Origin: Candidatus Bipolaricaulota bacterium
Lineage (GTDB): Bacteria; Bipolaricaulota; Bipolaricaulia; RBG-16-55-9
Reading direction: 5' to 3'
NCBI GenBank assembly: GCA_027021605.1
Contig: JALUUA010000106.1
Location: forward strand, 1 to 12,850
DNA length: 12,850 nt
Position 1 is the first letter of the stretch. The number at the start of each line of letters is the position of its first letter. Below the pieces are notes generated by a model that was given only the letters and a program-made list of their open reading frames with translations, did no database searches and was not told where the DNA came from. The position numbers and the translations under genes are program-made. Of the stretch, positions 1 through 4,079 are shown one piece after another.

Positions 1-21
1 GTTGTAGAAGCTGATGCTCAT
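1..21 (-). CDS. 5' end of a divergent gene (partial)
   Basis: Read on the minus strand, an ATG at 21-19 opens a frame running off the left edge; the visible residues are MSISFYN. A GGAGG Shine-Dalgarno motif lies at 34-30, 8 nt before the ATG, and a promoter-like pair lies further upstream at 95-68. Seven codons are too few for any product call. The gene points away from the late operon, so it may open another phage module, but that is inference. Confidence 0.55.
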
Positions 22-67
22 CGCTTGATCCTCCACTGTCAGCGTCGCAGCCTCACGCTGCACTTAT

Positions 68-95
68 AGCATAGCACCCCACAGCCAGAATGCAA
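68..95 (-). promoter_or_regulatory. Candidate promoter of the divergent gene
   Basis: On the minus strand TTGCAT (95-90) is followed after 16 nt by TATGCT (73-68), preceded by TG at the extended -10 position (TGC-TATGCT). It would start transcripts about 40 nt before the ATG at 21, which has a good ribosome binding site. The -10 matches consensus at 4 of 6 positions plus the extended element; the -35 is weaker. Confidence 0.5.
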
Positions 96-124
96 GCGCT
101 CGCGCCATGGAATGTTTCTATGCT

Positions 125-147
125 CGCGATAAGCGGTGCTTATCGCG
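125..147. promoter_or_regulatory. 23-bp perfect palindrome, candidate operator
   Basis: CGCGATAAGC, loop ggt, GCTTATCGCG: 10-bp perfect arms. It lies about 30 bp upstream of the -35 of the divergent minus-strand promoter. A third copy of the half-site GCTTATC is at 163-169. The symmetry and position suit a binding site for a dimeric regulator; a hairpin role is also possible. Confidence 0.45.
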
Positions 148-168
148 TGCTGGGCGCGCCCCGCTTAT

Positions 169-188
169 CAGCATATGCCGATATGCTG
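169..188. repeat. Inverted repeat, 8-bp arms
   Basis: CAGCATAT, loop gccg, ATATGCTG. It overlaps the end of the third GCTTATC half-site (163-169) and sits between the 125-147 palindrome and the TTCGAA array, so it belongs to the same control region. Confidence 0.45.
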
Positions 189-223
189 TGAACGCCGAGC
201 TCGAGCGTGAGCGTCCCGGTATA

Positions 224-303
224 TTCGAATATCGGTGGGTTCGAATATCAGCGGGCTCGAATGTGCCAGCATTCGAACATTCGCATATCAGAATATTAGC
301 GAA
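224..303. repeat. 16-bp-periodic TTCGAA repeat array (iteron-like)
   Basis: Five units start at 224, 240, 256, 272 and 288, exactly 16 bp apart. Units 1 and 2 share TTCGAATATC and a GGG end. Units 3 (CTCGAATGTG), 4 (TTCGAACATT) and 5 (TCAGAATATT) are degenerate, each matching about 7 of 10 positions. The first unit sits in a 12-bp palindrome, ATATTCGAATAT (221-232). This is the most AT-rich stretch of the control region. It could be a set of regulator sites or an origin-type iteron array. Confidence 0.5.
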
Positions 304-521
304 TCGCCAGTCCCGTATAGATAGCAGCCGTTCACACTCGCACCGGCCTTGCAAGCGCAAGGCGCTCGCACGCGCGGAGCGCGTGCACTTGCGGAACGTT
401 CGCAGCCGCGACAGCCCCGCACGGGGGCGGGGGCCCCCTTTGCGCAGCGCGCGCTGGGTGTCTGACCCCTCCCCGAGCTGCACCCGGGTTGGGAGTGTAG
501 CACACGGTCCCATGCTGTTCC

Positions 522-550
522 TTGACAGATGCGGGCGCATCTGCTATACT
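522..550 (+). promoter_or_regulatory. Late-operon sigma70-type promoter with operator in its spacer
   Basis: TTGACA (522-527), a 17-bp spacer and TATACT (545-550) match the bacterial housekeeping consensus at 11 of 12 positions. The spacer is almost filled by a perfect inverted repeat, CAGATGCG-gg-CGCATCTG (526-543), which also covers the last two bases of the -35. A protein bound there would block RNA polymerase, so this looks like a repressible promoter. The predicted transcript would carry about 45 nt before the ATG at 604. Confidence 0.75.
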
Positions 551-552
551 CT

Positions 553-588
553 GCGCATCAGCAGGGCTGATGTGCTCGCTCTGCGAGC
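553..588 (+). promoter_or_regulatory. Two stem-loops in the late leader
   Basis: The first stem-loop is 553-575: GCGCATCAGC, loop agg, GCTGATGTGC, ten pairs of which one is G-U. The second is 574-588: GCTCGC, loop tct, GCGAGC, which ends against the GAGGAGG ribosome binding site (589-595) of the gene at 604. The two stems share bases 574-575 and could compete. A role in transcript stability or ribosome access is inferred. Confidence 0.45.
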
Positions 589-603
589 GAGGAGGTCGAA
601 GAG

Positions 604-810
604 ATGCTCGCCGGCTGGAAGACGCTCATCACGAATGGGGTGGTGCTGCTCGCGGCCCTGGCCGCGATGTTCGGGCTGGAGATTGGGGTCGAGGAGCAGG
701 AGGCGATTGTTGCCGGTGCGATGGCGCTCGTCAATATAGGGCTGCGGCTGGTGACCAAGGGCCCGGCCGGCCCCCTTGCCCGCGCTCGCTCTGCGGGCGA
801 GGAGCGGTGA
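604..810 (+). CDS. Holin-like small membrane protein
   Basis: A 68-aa protein with a short charged N-terminus (MLAGWKT), a strongly hydrophobic stretch at about residues 12-27, an acidic turn (VEEQE, 29-33), a second apolar helix (about 34-51) ending NIGLRLVTKGP, and an Arg/Glu-rich tail. This layout is common among small phage holin-like proteins, in which an apolar helix is followed by a segment of the type N-x-x-LR-x-x-TK-x-P. GAGGAGG (589-595) fixes the start. It is the first gene after the strong promoter and overlies an 8-bp-arm hairpin at 650-667. The next gene is a lipoprotein, which supports a lysis group, but no endolysin is visible here. The holin role is inferred from size, hydrophobicity and neighbours. 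Confidence 0.6.
   Translation: MLAGWKTLITNGVVLLAALAAMFGLEIGVEEQEAIVAGAMALVNIGLRLVTKGPAGPLARARSAGEER
784..804 (+). repeat. Second copy of the leader hairpin plus ribosome binding site
   Basis: Bases 784-804 repeat 574-594 at 20 of 21 positions: GCTCGCTCTGCG, then G in place of A, then GCGAGGAG. Both copies end in the GAGGAG ribosome binding site of the gene that follows (ATG at 604 and 812). The change converts one stem pair of the hairpin to G-U. Confidence 0.5.
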
Positions 811-811
811 G

Positions 812-1246
812 ATGGCCCGCCGAGCAGCTACGCTGCGAGGCCCCTGCGGATTCTTCGCAGCCCTGCTGCTGGTCGCGTTCGCGACCAGCGGGTGTGCGGG
901 GCCCGCTGTGCGCGCCGAGACAGCGCGGCAGCAGCTCGCCGTTGCCGAGGCCCAATACACGGCGGCGGTCCGAACAGCGATTGATCTGTATCGGAACGGT
1001 GTGCTCACCCGCGAGCAGGCAGAGCGCCTGCACCCCCTCTTCCTCCGGGCTCGGGCCGCGCTCGACGCCGCCCACGCCGCGCTTCGCGCGGGGGTGCCGC
1101 AGGACACCGTCGGCTACCTGCGCGTCACGAACGAGCTGTTGATGCAGATTCGGCAGATGCTGCAAGAGGCGCAGCAGGCTTCGCCTGCCGCCCGCAGAGG
1201 AGGTCCCGTATGGGCACCGCAGCGCTCCTCCAAGCTGTGGACCTGA
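812..1246 (+). CDS. Phage lipoprotein (o-spanin-like candidate)
   Basis: A 144-aa protein. The N-terminus has basic residues (MARRAATLRG), an apolar stretch (FFAALLLVAFA, about 14-24) and Cys28 in TSGC, a lipobox-like signal; Thr at -3 is not the usual Leu. The mature part is helical with heptad-like Ala/Leu repeats (about 33-120). ATG 812 is chosen over an earlier in-frame ATG at 776 because GAGGAG lies 7 nt before it and it follows the previous stop by 1 nt. Lipoproteins beside holins in phages are often outer-membrane spanins, which would imply a Gram-negative host; that remains inference. A 10-bp-arm hairpin (868-889) lies within the signal-peptide codons. The 3' end overlaps the next gene by 37 nt. 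Confidence 0.6.
   Translation: MARRAATLRGPCGFFAALLLVAFATSGCAGPAVRAETARQQLAVAEAQYTAAVRTAIDLYRNGVLTREQAERLHPLFLRARAALDAAHAALRAGVPQDTVGYLRVTNELLMQIRQMLQEAQQASPAARRGGPVWAPQRSSKLWT
868..889. repeat. Intragenic hairpin, 10-bp arms
   Basis: GCTGGTCGCG, loop tt, CGCGACCAGC, inside the signal-peptide codons of the lipoprotein gene. It belongs to the window-wide set of perfect short-loop inverted repeats. Confidence 0.55.
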
Positions 1247-1422
1247 TGCTCGCCCTCAACACCTTCGCCCTGCGCGCTATCGAGACCCAGCAGCGCGTTG
1301 CGGCGCTCATTAGCGCCGCGCAGCGGGAGGGGCGAGACCTCACCGAGCAGGAGCTGGCCGAGCTTCGCTCGGAGCGCGAGGCGGTCTTCGAGGAATGGAA
1401 GAAGATCATTGGGGATCACTGA
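1210..1422 (+). CDS. Small helical phage protein of unknown function
   Basis: A 70-aa protein: an apolar amphipathic N-terminal segment (residues 4-22, ALLQAVDLMLALNTFALRA), then a charged helix likely to form a coiled coil (about 27-65, rich in Glu, Arg and Leu). There is no clear signal peptide or full membrane span. AGAGGAGG (1196-1203) lies 6 nt before the ATG and makes the start very likely despite a 37-nt overlap with the lipoprotein gene. A 6-bp-stem hairpin with a ttc loop (about 1173-1187) precedes the ribosome binding site. Position between the lipoprotein and the packaging genes suggests a lysis or head accessory protein, but I do not recognise a family. Confidence 0.6.
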   Translation: MGTAALLQAVDLMLALNTFALRAIETQQRVAALISAAQREGRDLTEQELAELRSEREAVFEEWKKIIGDH

Positions 1423-1445
1423 TCCTCTCCGACGTGCGGGAGGGG

Positions 1446-1607
1446 ATGCCTCAGCTCTCCGAGCTGAACGAGCGCCTCGCGGGGCAGGCGCTGCGCGCCT
1501 GTCCGGGCTGCGGCCAGATGGGCCTCGTGCAGCACACGGAGTGTGCTGCGTGCGGTCGTGTTCACTCAGTGAACAAGCGCGGGGACAATGCCAGAAGCCT
1601 TCGATAG
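1446..1607 (+). CDS. Small zinc ribbon protein
   Basis: A 53-aa protein with CPGCG and CAACG knuckles (Cys19, Cys22, Cys33, Cys36; C-x2-C-x10-C-x2-C), the pattern of a treble-clef or zinc ribbon. A Leu/Glu-rich helix precedes it and a basic tail (VNKRGDNARSLR) follows. The start is uncertain. ATG 1446 has a G-rich GGGAGG only 2 nt upstream; ATG 1395, inside the previous gene, would add 17 residues behind a weak AGGA. Two hairpins (1529-1549 and 1559-1575) lie in its 3' half, and the second is the palindrome repeated at 11249. The last 20 nt overlap the next gene. Nucleic-acid binding is a reasonable guess from the fold, nothing more. Confidence 0.55.
   Translation: MPQLSELNERLAGQALRACPGCGQMGLVQHTECAACGRVHSVNKRGDNARSLR
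1529..1549. repeat. Intragenic hairpin, 9-bp arms
   Basis: GCAGCACAC, loop gga, GTGTGCTGC, within the zinc ribbon gene and 9 nt before the 17-bp palindrome at 1559. GGA is the loop in five of the 37 hairpins in this window. Confidence 0.5.
1559..1575. promoter_or_regulatory. 17-bp palindrome, copy 1 of 2, ahead of the gene at 1588
   Basis: TGTTCACT-C-AGTGAACA, exactly 12 nt before the ATG at 1588. An identical palindrome (centre base A) at 11249-11265 is also exactly 12 nt before an ATG. In copy 1 the palindrome lies within the preceding reading frame. It could be a protein-binding site or an RNA stem next to the ribosome binding site. Confidence 0.6.
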
Positions 1608-1788
1608 GTGTGTCAGGGGCGGCGGTCGCGTCCGGACGATCAAGGGGCCCAACAAGCGTATGGGCCTGAAGGCTGGCCAGTATCGGCACATATGCTTCCC
1701 TAAGGACGGCGGCCACCCCGTGCTCGGCGAGATCAAGGAGAACTCTCTCGAGAAGGCCCTGCGGAAGGGAGGAAAGAGCGGTGGGTAG
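1588..1788 (+). CDS. Small basic phage protein of unknown function
   Basis: A 66-aa basic protein (MPEAFDRCVRGGGRVRTIKG at the N-terminus) with two Cys residues and a Lys/Gly-rich tail. The pattern M-P-x-x-F-x-x-C-V-x-x-G-G-x-V-R-T, followed by a Y-x-x-I-C strand and a G-E-x-K segment, resembles small uncharacterised proteins I associate with phage genomes near terminase genes; this is recall, not a search. The ribosome binding site is a G-run (GGGG, about 1580-1583) rather than a canonical motif, and the 17-bp palindrome sits 12 nt upstream of the ATG. It overlaps the zinc ribbon gene by 20 nt and the next gene by 8 nt, consistent with translational coupling. Confidence 0.6.
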   Translation: MPEAFDRCVRGGGRVRTIKGPNKRMGLKAGQYRHICFPKDGGHPVLGEIKENSLEKALRKGGKSGG

Positions 1789-2284
1789 CCCGCCCGACGC
1801 GCTACGCGCCGACGCCCCGGCGGACCGATCGGTGCGCGCGGCTGTCAGCTCTGCTGACAGCAGCAGCAAGGCGGCCCTCTGGGCCGCCCTCCCGGAGCGC
1901 GCCCGCTCGGTTCTCTCCCTCTACCTGCGCGGCCTCCCGCTCGCAGACATCGCCCGCGAGCTGGCGCTCGCGGAGGGTGAGATCCTCACCATCCTCGAGA
2001 GCGCCCCGGCCCGGCGCTATATCGAGCTGCGCCTACGCGAAGCGGAGAACGAACTTCAGCATCTATTGCCGTCGGCAATAGACGCCGTCCGGGCTGGCCT
2101 CTCCCACCTCGAGCCAGAGGTCCGCCTCCGCGCCGCAGATCAGTTCTGGAAGCTCACCGGCCGCTACAAGCAAGATGCGGCCGGAGGCCGCATCAGCGCC
2201 GAGGACGTCGTCCAGCAACTCCTCGTGCAGGTCAACATCCACACGCAGCAGCAGGAGGCCCGAGATGCTCCGGACCGCTCCTAG
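1781..2284 (+). CDS. terS: Candidate terminase small subunit
   Basis: A 167-aa protein with a GTG start preceded by GGGAGG (1767-1772, 8 nt away). Residues 1-35 are Ala/Asp/Ser-rich and probably flexible. Residues 38-85 form a helix-turn-helix-like segment (ERARSVLSLYLRG, then LADIARELALAEGEILTIL) of the kind found in sigma-region-4-like and small terminase DNA-binding domains. Residues 85-130 are a long charged helix (RLREAENELQHLL) with LRAADQFWKLTGRYK, and the tail is Gln-rich. Small terminase subunits recognise the packaging site and hand DNA to TerL, and this gene lies one small gene upstream of TerL. The assignment rests on domain type and position. Five intragenic hairpins lie inside it (1841, 1870, 1954, 2062 and 2174). 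Confidence 0.6.
   Translation: MGSPPDALRADAPADRSVRAAVSSADSSSKAALWAALPERARSVLSLYLRGLPLADIARELALAEGEILTILESAPARRYIELRLREAENELQHLLPSAIDAVRAGLSHLEPEVRLRAADQFWKLTGRYKQDAAGGRISAEDVVQQLLVQVNIHTQQQEARDAPDRS
1841..1888. repeat. Pair of adjacent intragenic hairpins, both with TCT loops
   Basis: Bases 1841-1861 are GCTGTCAGC, loop tct, GCTGACAGC (9-bp arms). Bases 1870-1888 are GGCGGCCC, loop tct, GGGCCGCC (8-bp arms). They are 8 nt apart near the 5' end of the terS candidate. The stems are unrelated in sequence, so this is not a copied repeat element. Confidence 0.55.
1954..1973. repeat. Intragenic hairpin, 8-bp arms
   Basis: CCGCGAGC, loop tggc, GCTCGCGG, in the helix-turn-helix codons of the terS candidate. 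Confidence 0.45.
2062..2082. repeat. 21-bp intragenic palindrome
   Basis: TCTATTGCCG-T-CGGCAATAGA: 10-bp arms around one base, inside the terS candidate. The local sequence is more AT-rich than its surroundings. A one-base loop cannot close as RNA without opening inner pairs, so a DNA-binding or cruciform reading should be considered alongside a hairpin. Confidence 0.55.
2174..2194. repeat. Intragenic hairpin, 9-bp arms
   Basis: GATGCGGCC, loop gga, GGCCGCATC, near the 3' end of the terS candidate, encoding the DAAGGRI region. Confidence 0.5.
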
Positions 2285-2531
2285 CCCGACCCGCATCACC
2301 GCCTCCGGCACGATCGACTCTAGCCGGGGCTTCCTCCACTACGTTGTCCTCACCGCCGGCGACTCCGCCGCCGCGAGCCTGGCGCTCGTAGACGGGAGCA
2401 ACACAATCCTCACCATCAAGGCTGCTGCCGGCACTACCGAGCACGTTATGCTCCCTAACACCCGCTACAGCAGCCTGTCAGCGACGCTGACCGGCACGGG
2501 CGCCGAGGCAACCGTCGGGACCTCAAAGTGA
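2265..2531 (+). CDS. Small beta-rich phage protein, possibly structural
   Basis: An 88-aa protein. ATG 2265 is chosen because AGGAGG (2253-2258) lies 6 nt upstream; the frame is open further back but only within the previous gene. The composition (Thr, Ser, Ala, Gly) and alternating hydrophobics (GFLHYVVLTAGDSAAASLAL, then TILTIKAAAGTTEHVMLP) suggest a compact beta sandwich, as in small head-decoration or fiber-tip proteins. Similar short beta proteins occur near phage packaging genes, but I cannot name a family. It overlaps the previous gene by 20 nt, and its TGA overlaps the GTG of TerL, so the two are probably translationally coupled. Confidence 0.6.
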   Translation: MLRTAPSPTRITASGTIDSSRGFLHYVVLTAGDSAAASLALVDGSNTILTIKAAAGTTEHVMLPNTRYSSLSATLTGTGAEATVGTSK

Positions 2532-4066
2532 CCCCGCAGCGCCTCATCATCGAGACCCTATTCCGCATCGTCGATAAGGAGGGGCGGGACCGCGACTTCC
2601 TCCTCAACCCCGTCCAGGCCCGGCTCGACTCGGCCCTCACCGGCCGGGACGTGATCCCGAAGGCCCGCCAGGAAGGCGTCTCCACATACATCCTGGCACG
2701 CTTCACCGCCCTCTGCCTCTCACAGAGGAACCGCCGCTGCGTCGTAATCTCGCACGATCGGGAGAGCACCCAGCGCATGCTCGCCAAGGTGCGCTACTTC
2801 CTCGAGAACCTGAAGTGCCCCCCGCCCGAGATCTCCAACCTCAGCAAGAACGAGATCGTGTTCTCCCGCACCAACAGCATGTTCTTCATTGGCACAGCAG
2901 GCAGCCGCGAGTTCGGCCGGGGCGACACGATCACCAACCTGCACTGCTCCGAAGCCGCCTATTGGCCCAACCCGAAGGATCTGACCGCCGGCCTCTTCCA
3001 GGCCGTCCCCCGCGACGGCGAAATCTTCATCGAGAGCACCGGCAACGGCGTCGGCAACTGGTACCATCGCCTCTGCATGCGCGCCCAGCGCGGCGAGTCC
3101 CAGTGGCGCCTGCACTTCTTCTCCTGGCTCGATTCCCCCGAGTACGAGCTGGACCTCTCCCCTGCCGAAGAGCAAGAGGTTCTCTCTTCGCTCCGCGAAG
3201 AGTGGGAGGAACCCTACCTGGTCGACAAGCTGGGCTTGTCGGCCGGGCGAATAGCCTGGCGCCGCCTCAAGCTCGAGGAGCTTGACTACGACCTCACCCT
3301 CTTCAAGCAAGAGTACCCGACAACCCTCGACGAGTGCTTCCAGGCGTCGGGTCGGAGTATCTTCCGATACAAGCTCACCCCAACCGAGGAGTGGGTCCGC
3401 ACCGAGTACGCCCTATCCGTGCTGCTCGGGCATCCCCGCCCCGACAAGCACTACATTCTCGGGGTTGATACCTCCGCCGGAGTAGGGCAGGACGCCAGTT
3501 GCATCCAGGTCCTGTGCCTCGACCCGCTCGAGCAGGTCGCCGAGTGGCTCGACGACCGCGTCGAGCCCGACGTCTTCGCCGGCAAGGTCGCCCTCCTCTC
3601 CGAGATGTTCAACAACGCGCCGATCTCCGTCGAGAACAACAACCACGGCGCGCTCGTGATCAACGTACTCCGCAAGGAGTACCCGCACCTGCAGGTCCTG
3701 ACCAGCCCGTACACGCCCGGCGAGTATGGCATCCGCACGACTGTCCGCACGAAGCCCCTGCTGATCGGGCACCTTCGCAGGCTGCTGAGCCAGGGCGACC
3801 TGATCATTCACAGCCAGGAGTTGGCCTCGCAGCTCAGCACCTATATCGAGCACGAGAACGGGAAGCTAGGCGCCGAAGAGGGCTGCCACGACGACGCCGT
3901 TATGGCCCTAGCCATGGCCACTGCCCACGTTGAGCGCCTGCGGGCAGCGATGCTGCCCGCTCCTACGGAGCGGCAGGGCCCGAGAGACCCGTTCCTGCTC
4001 GACAGTATCCTCGACGAGCTGTCCCGGCGGAACGCTCGCCTCGGCTACCCGGCCCAGGTCCTATGA
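2528..4066 (+). CDS. terL: Terminase large subunit (packaging ATPase and nuclease)
   Basis: A 512-aa protein, typical of TerL. The N-terminal ATPase has a deviant Walker A (KARQEGVST, residues 45-53, with a Lys before the loop in place of the usual GKS/T end), a Walker B-like strand ending in CSE (140-142), and an ESTGNG coupling motif (169-174). The C-terminal RNase H-like nuclease shows Asp314 in ILGVDTSAG, Glu369 in VENNNHG and the Asp455-Asp456 pair in CHDDAVMAL, giving the expected acidic cluster. It pumps DNA through the portal into the procapsid and cuts it. It starts with GTG in a 4-nt GTGA overlap with the upstream gene. Five hairpins lie inside, three of them between 3184 and 3285. 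Function is clear; the packaging type (cos or pac) is not. Confidence 0.95.
   Translation: MTPQRLIIETLFRIVDKEGRDRDFLLNPVQARLDSALTGRDVIPKARQEGVSTYILARFTALCLSQRNRRCVVISHDRESTQRMLAKVRYFLENLKCPPPEISNLSKNEIVFSRTNSMFFIGTAGSREFGRGDTITNLHCSEAAYWPNPKDLTAGLFQAVPRDGEIFIESTGNGVGNWYHRLCMRAQRGESQWRLHFFSWLDSPEYELDLSPAEEQEVLSSLREEWEEPYLVDKLGLSAGRIAWRRLKLEELDYDLTLFKQEYPTTLDECFQASGRSIFRYKLTPTEEWVRTEYALSVLLGHPRPDKHYILGVDTSAGVGQDASCIQVLCLDPLEQVAEWLDDRVEPDVFAGKVALLSEMFNNAPISVENNNHGALVINVLRKEYPHLQVLTSPYTPGEYGIRTTVRTKPLLIGHLRRLLSQGDLIIHSQELASQLSTYIEHENGKLGAEEGCHDDAVMALAMATAHVERLRAAMLPAPTERQGPRDPFLLDSILDELSRRNARLGYPAQVL
3184..3285. repeat. Cluster of three intragenic hairpins in terL
   Basis: Each has 8-bp arms and a 3-nt loop. 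Bases 3184-3202: CTCTTCGC, loop tcc, GCGAAGAG. Bases 3223-3241: CGACAAGC, loop tgg, GCTTGTCG. Bases 3267-3285: TCAAGCTC, loop gag, GAGCTTGA. They fall in the linker between the ATPase and nuclease domains (about residues 219-253). Confidence 0.55.
3546..3567. repeat. Intragenic hairpin, 9-bp arms
   Basis: GGCTCGACG, loop accg, CGTCGAGCC, in the terL nuclease domain. Confidence 0.5.
3940..3960. repeat. Intragenic hairpin, 9-bp arms
   Basis: GCGGGCAGC, loop gat, GCTGCCCGC, near the 3' end of terL, followed by a short GCTCC-tac-GGAGC stem (3959-3971). Confidence 0.5.
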
Positions 4067-4079
4067 ACAGGAGGGAGAC

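Larger units (their letters stand above)
22..603. other. Non-coding divergent control region
   Basis: There is no credible gene between the divergent ATG at 21 and the first late gene at 604. Frames that are open here lack ribosome binding sites and continue out of frame into known genes. The region holds two opposed promoters, the 125-147 and 169-188 palindromes, the TTCGAA array, another hairpin at 368-386 (GCACGCGC, loop gga, GCGCGTGC) enclosed by CGCAAG/CTTGCG, and a GC-rich stretch at 421-440. The concentration of symmetric elements suggests the switch between two transcription units. Confidence 0.6.

Noticed and set aside
224..303. CRISPR array
   Set aside because: Repeats are about 10 bp with a 16-bp period and decay along the array; there is no room for spacers.
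429..438. GGGGGCCCCC as a terminator
   Set aside because: No loop and only three T after it; it may simply be part of a GC-rich tract.
107..739. A 210-codon open frame on the plus strand across the control region
   Set aside because: No ribosome binding site, basic low-complexity product, and it runs over the late promoter and into the holin-like gene in another frame.
1559..1575. LexA/SOS box
   Set aside because: The palindrome does not match CTG-N10-CAG or GAAC-N4-GTTC arrangements; the half-sites are in the opposite orientation to the latter.
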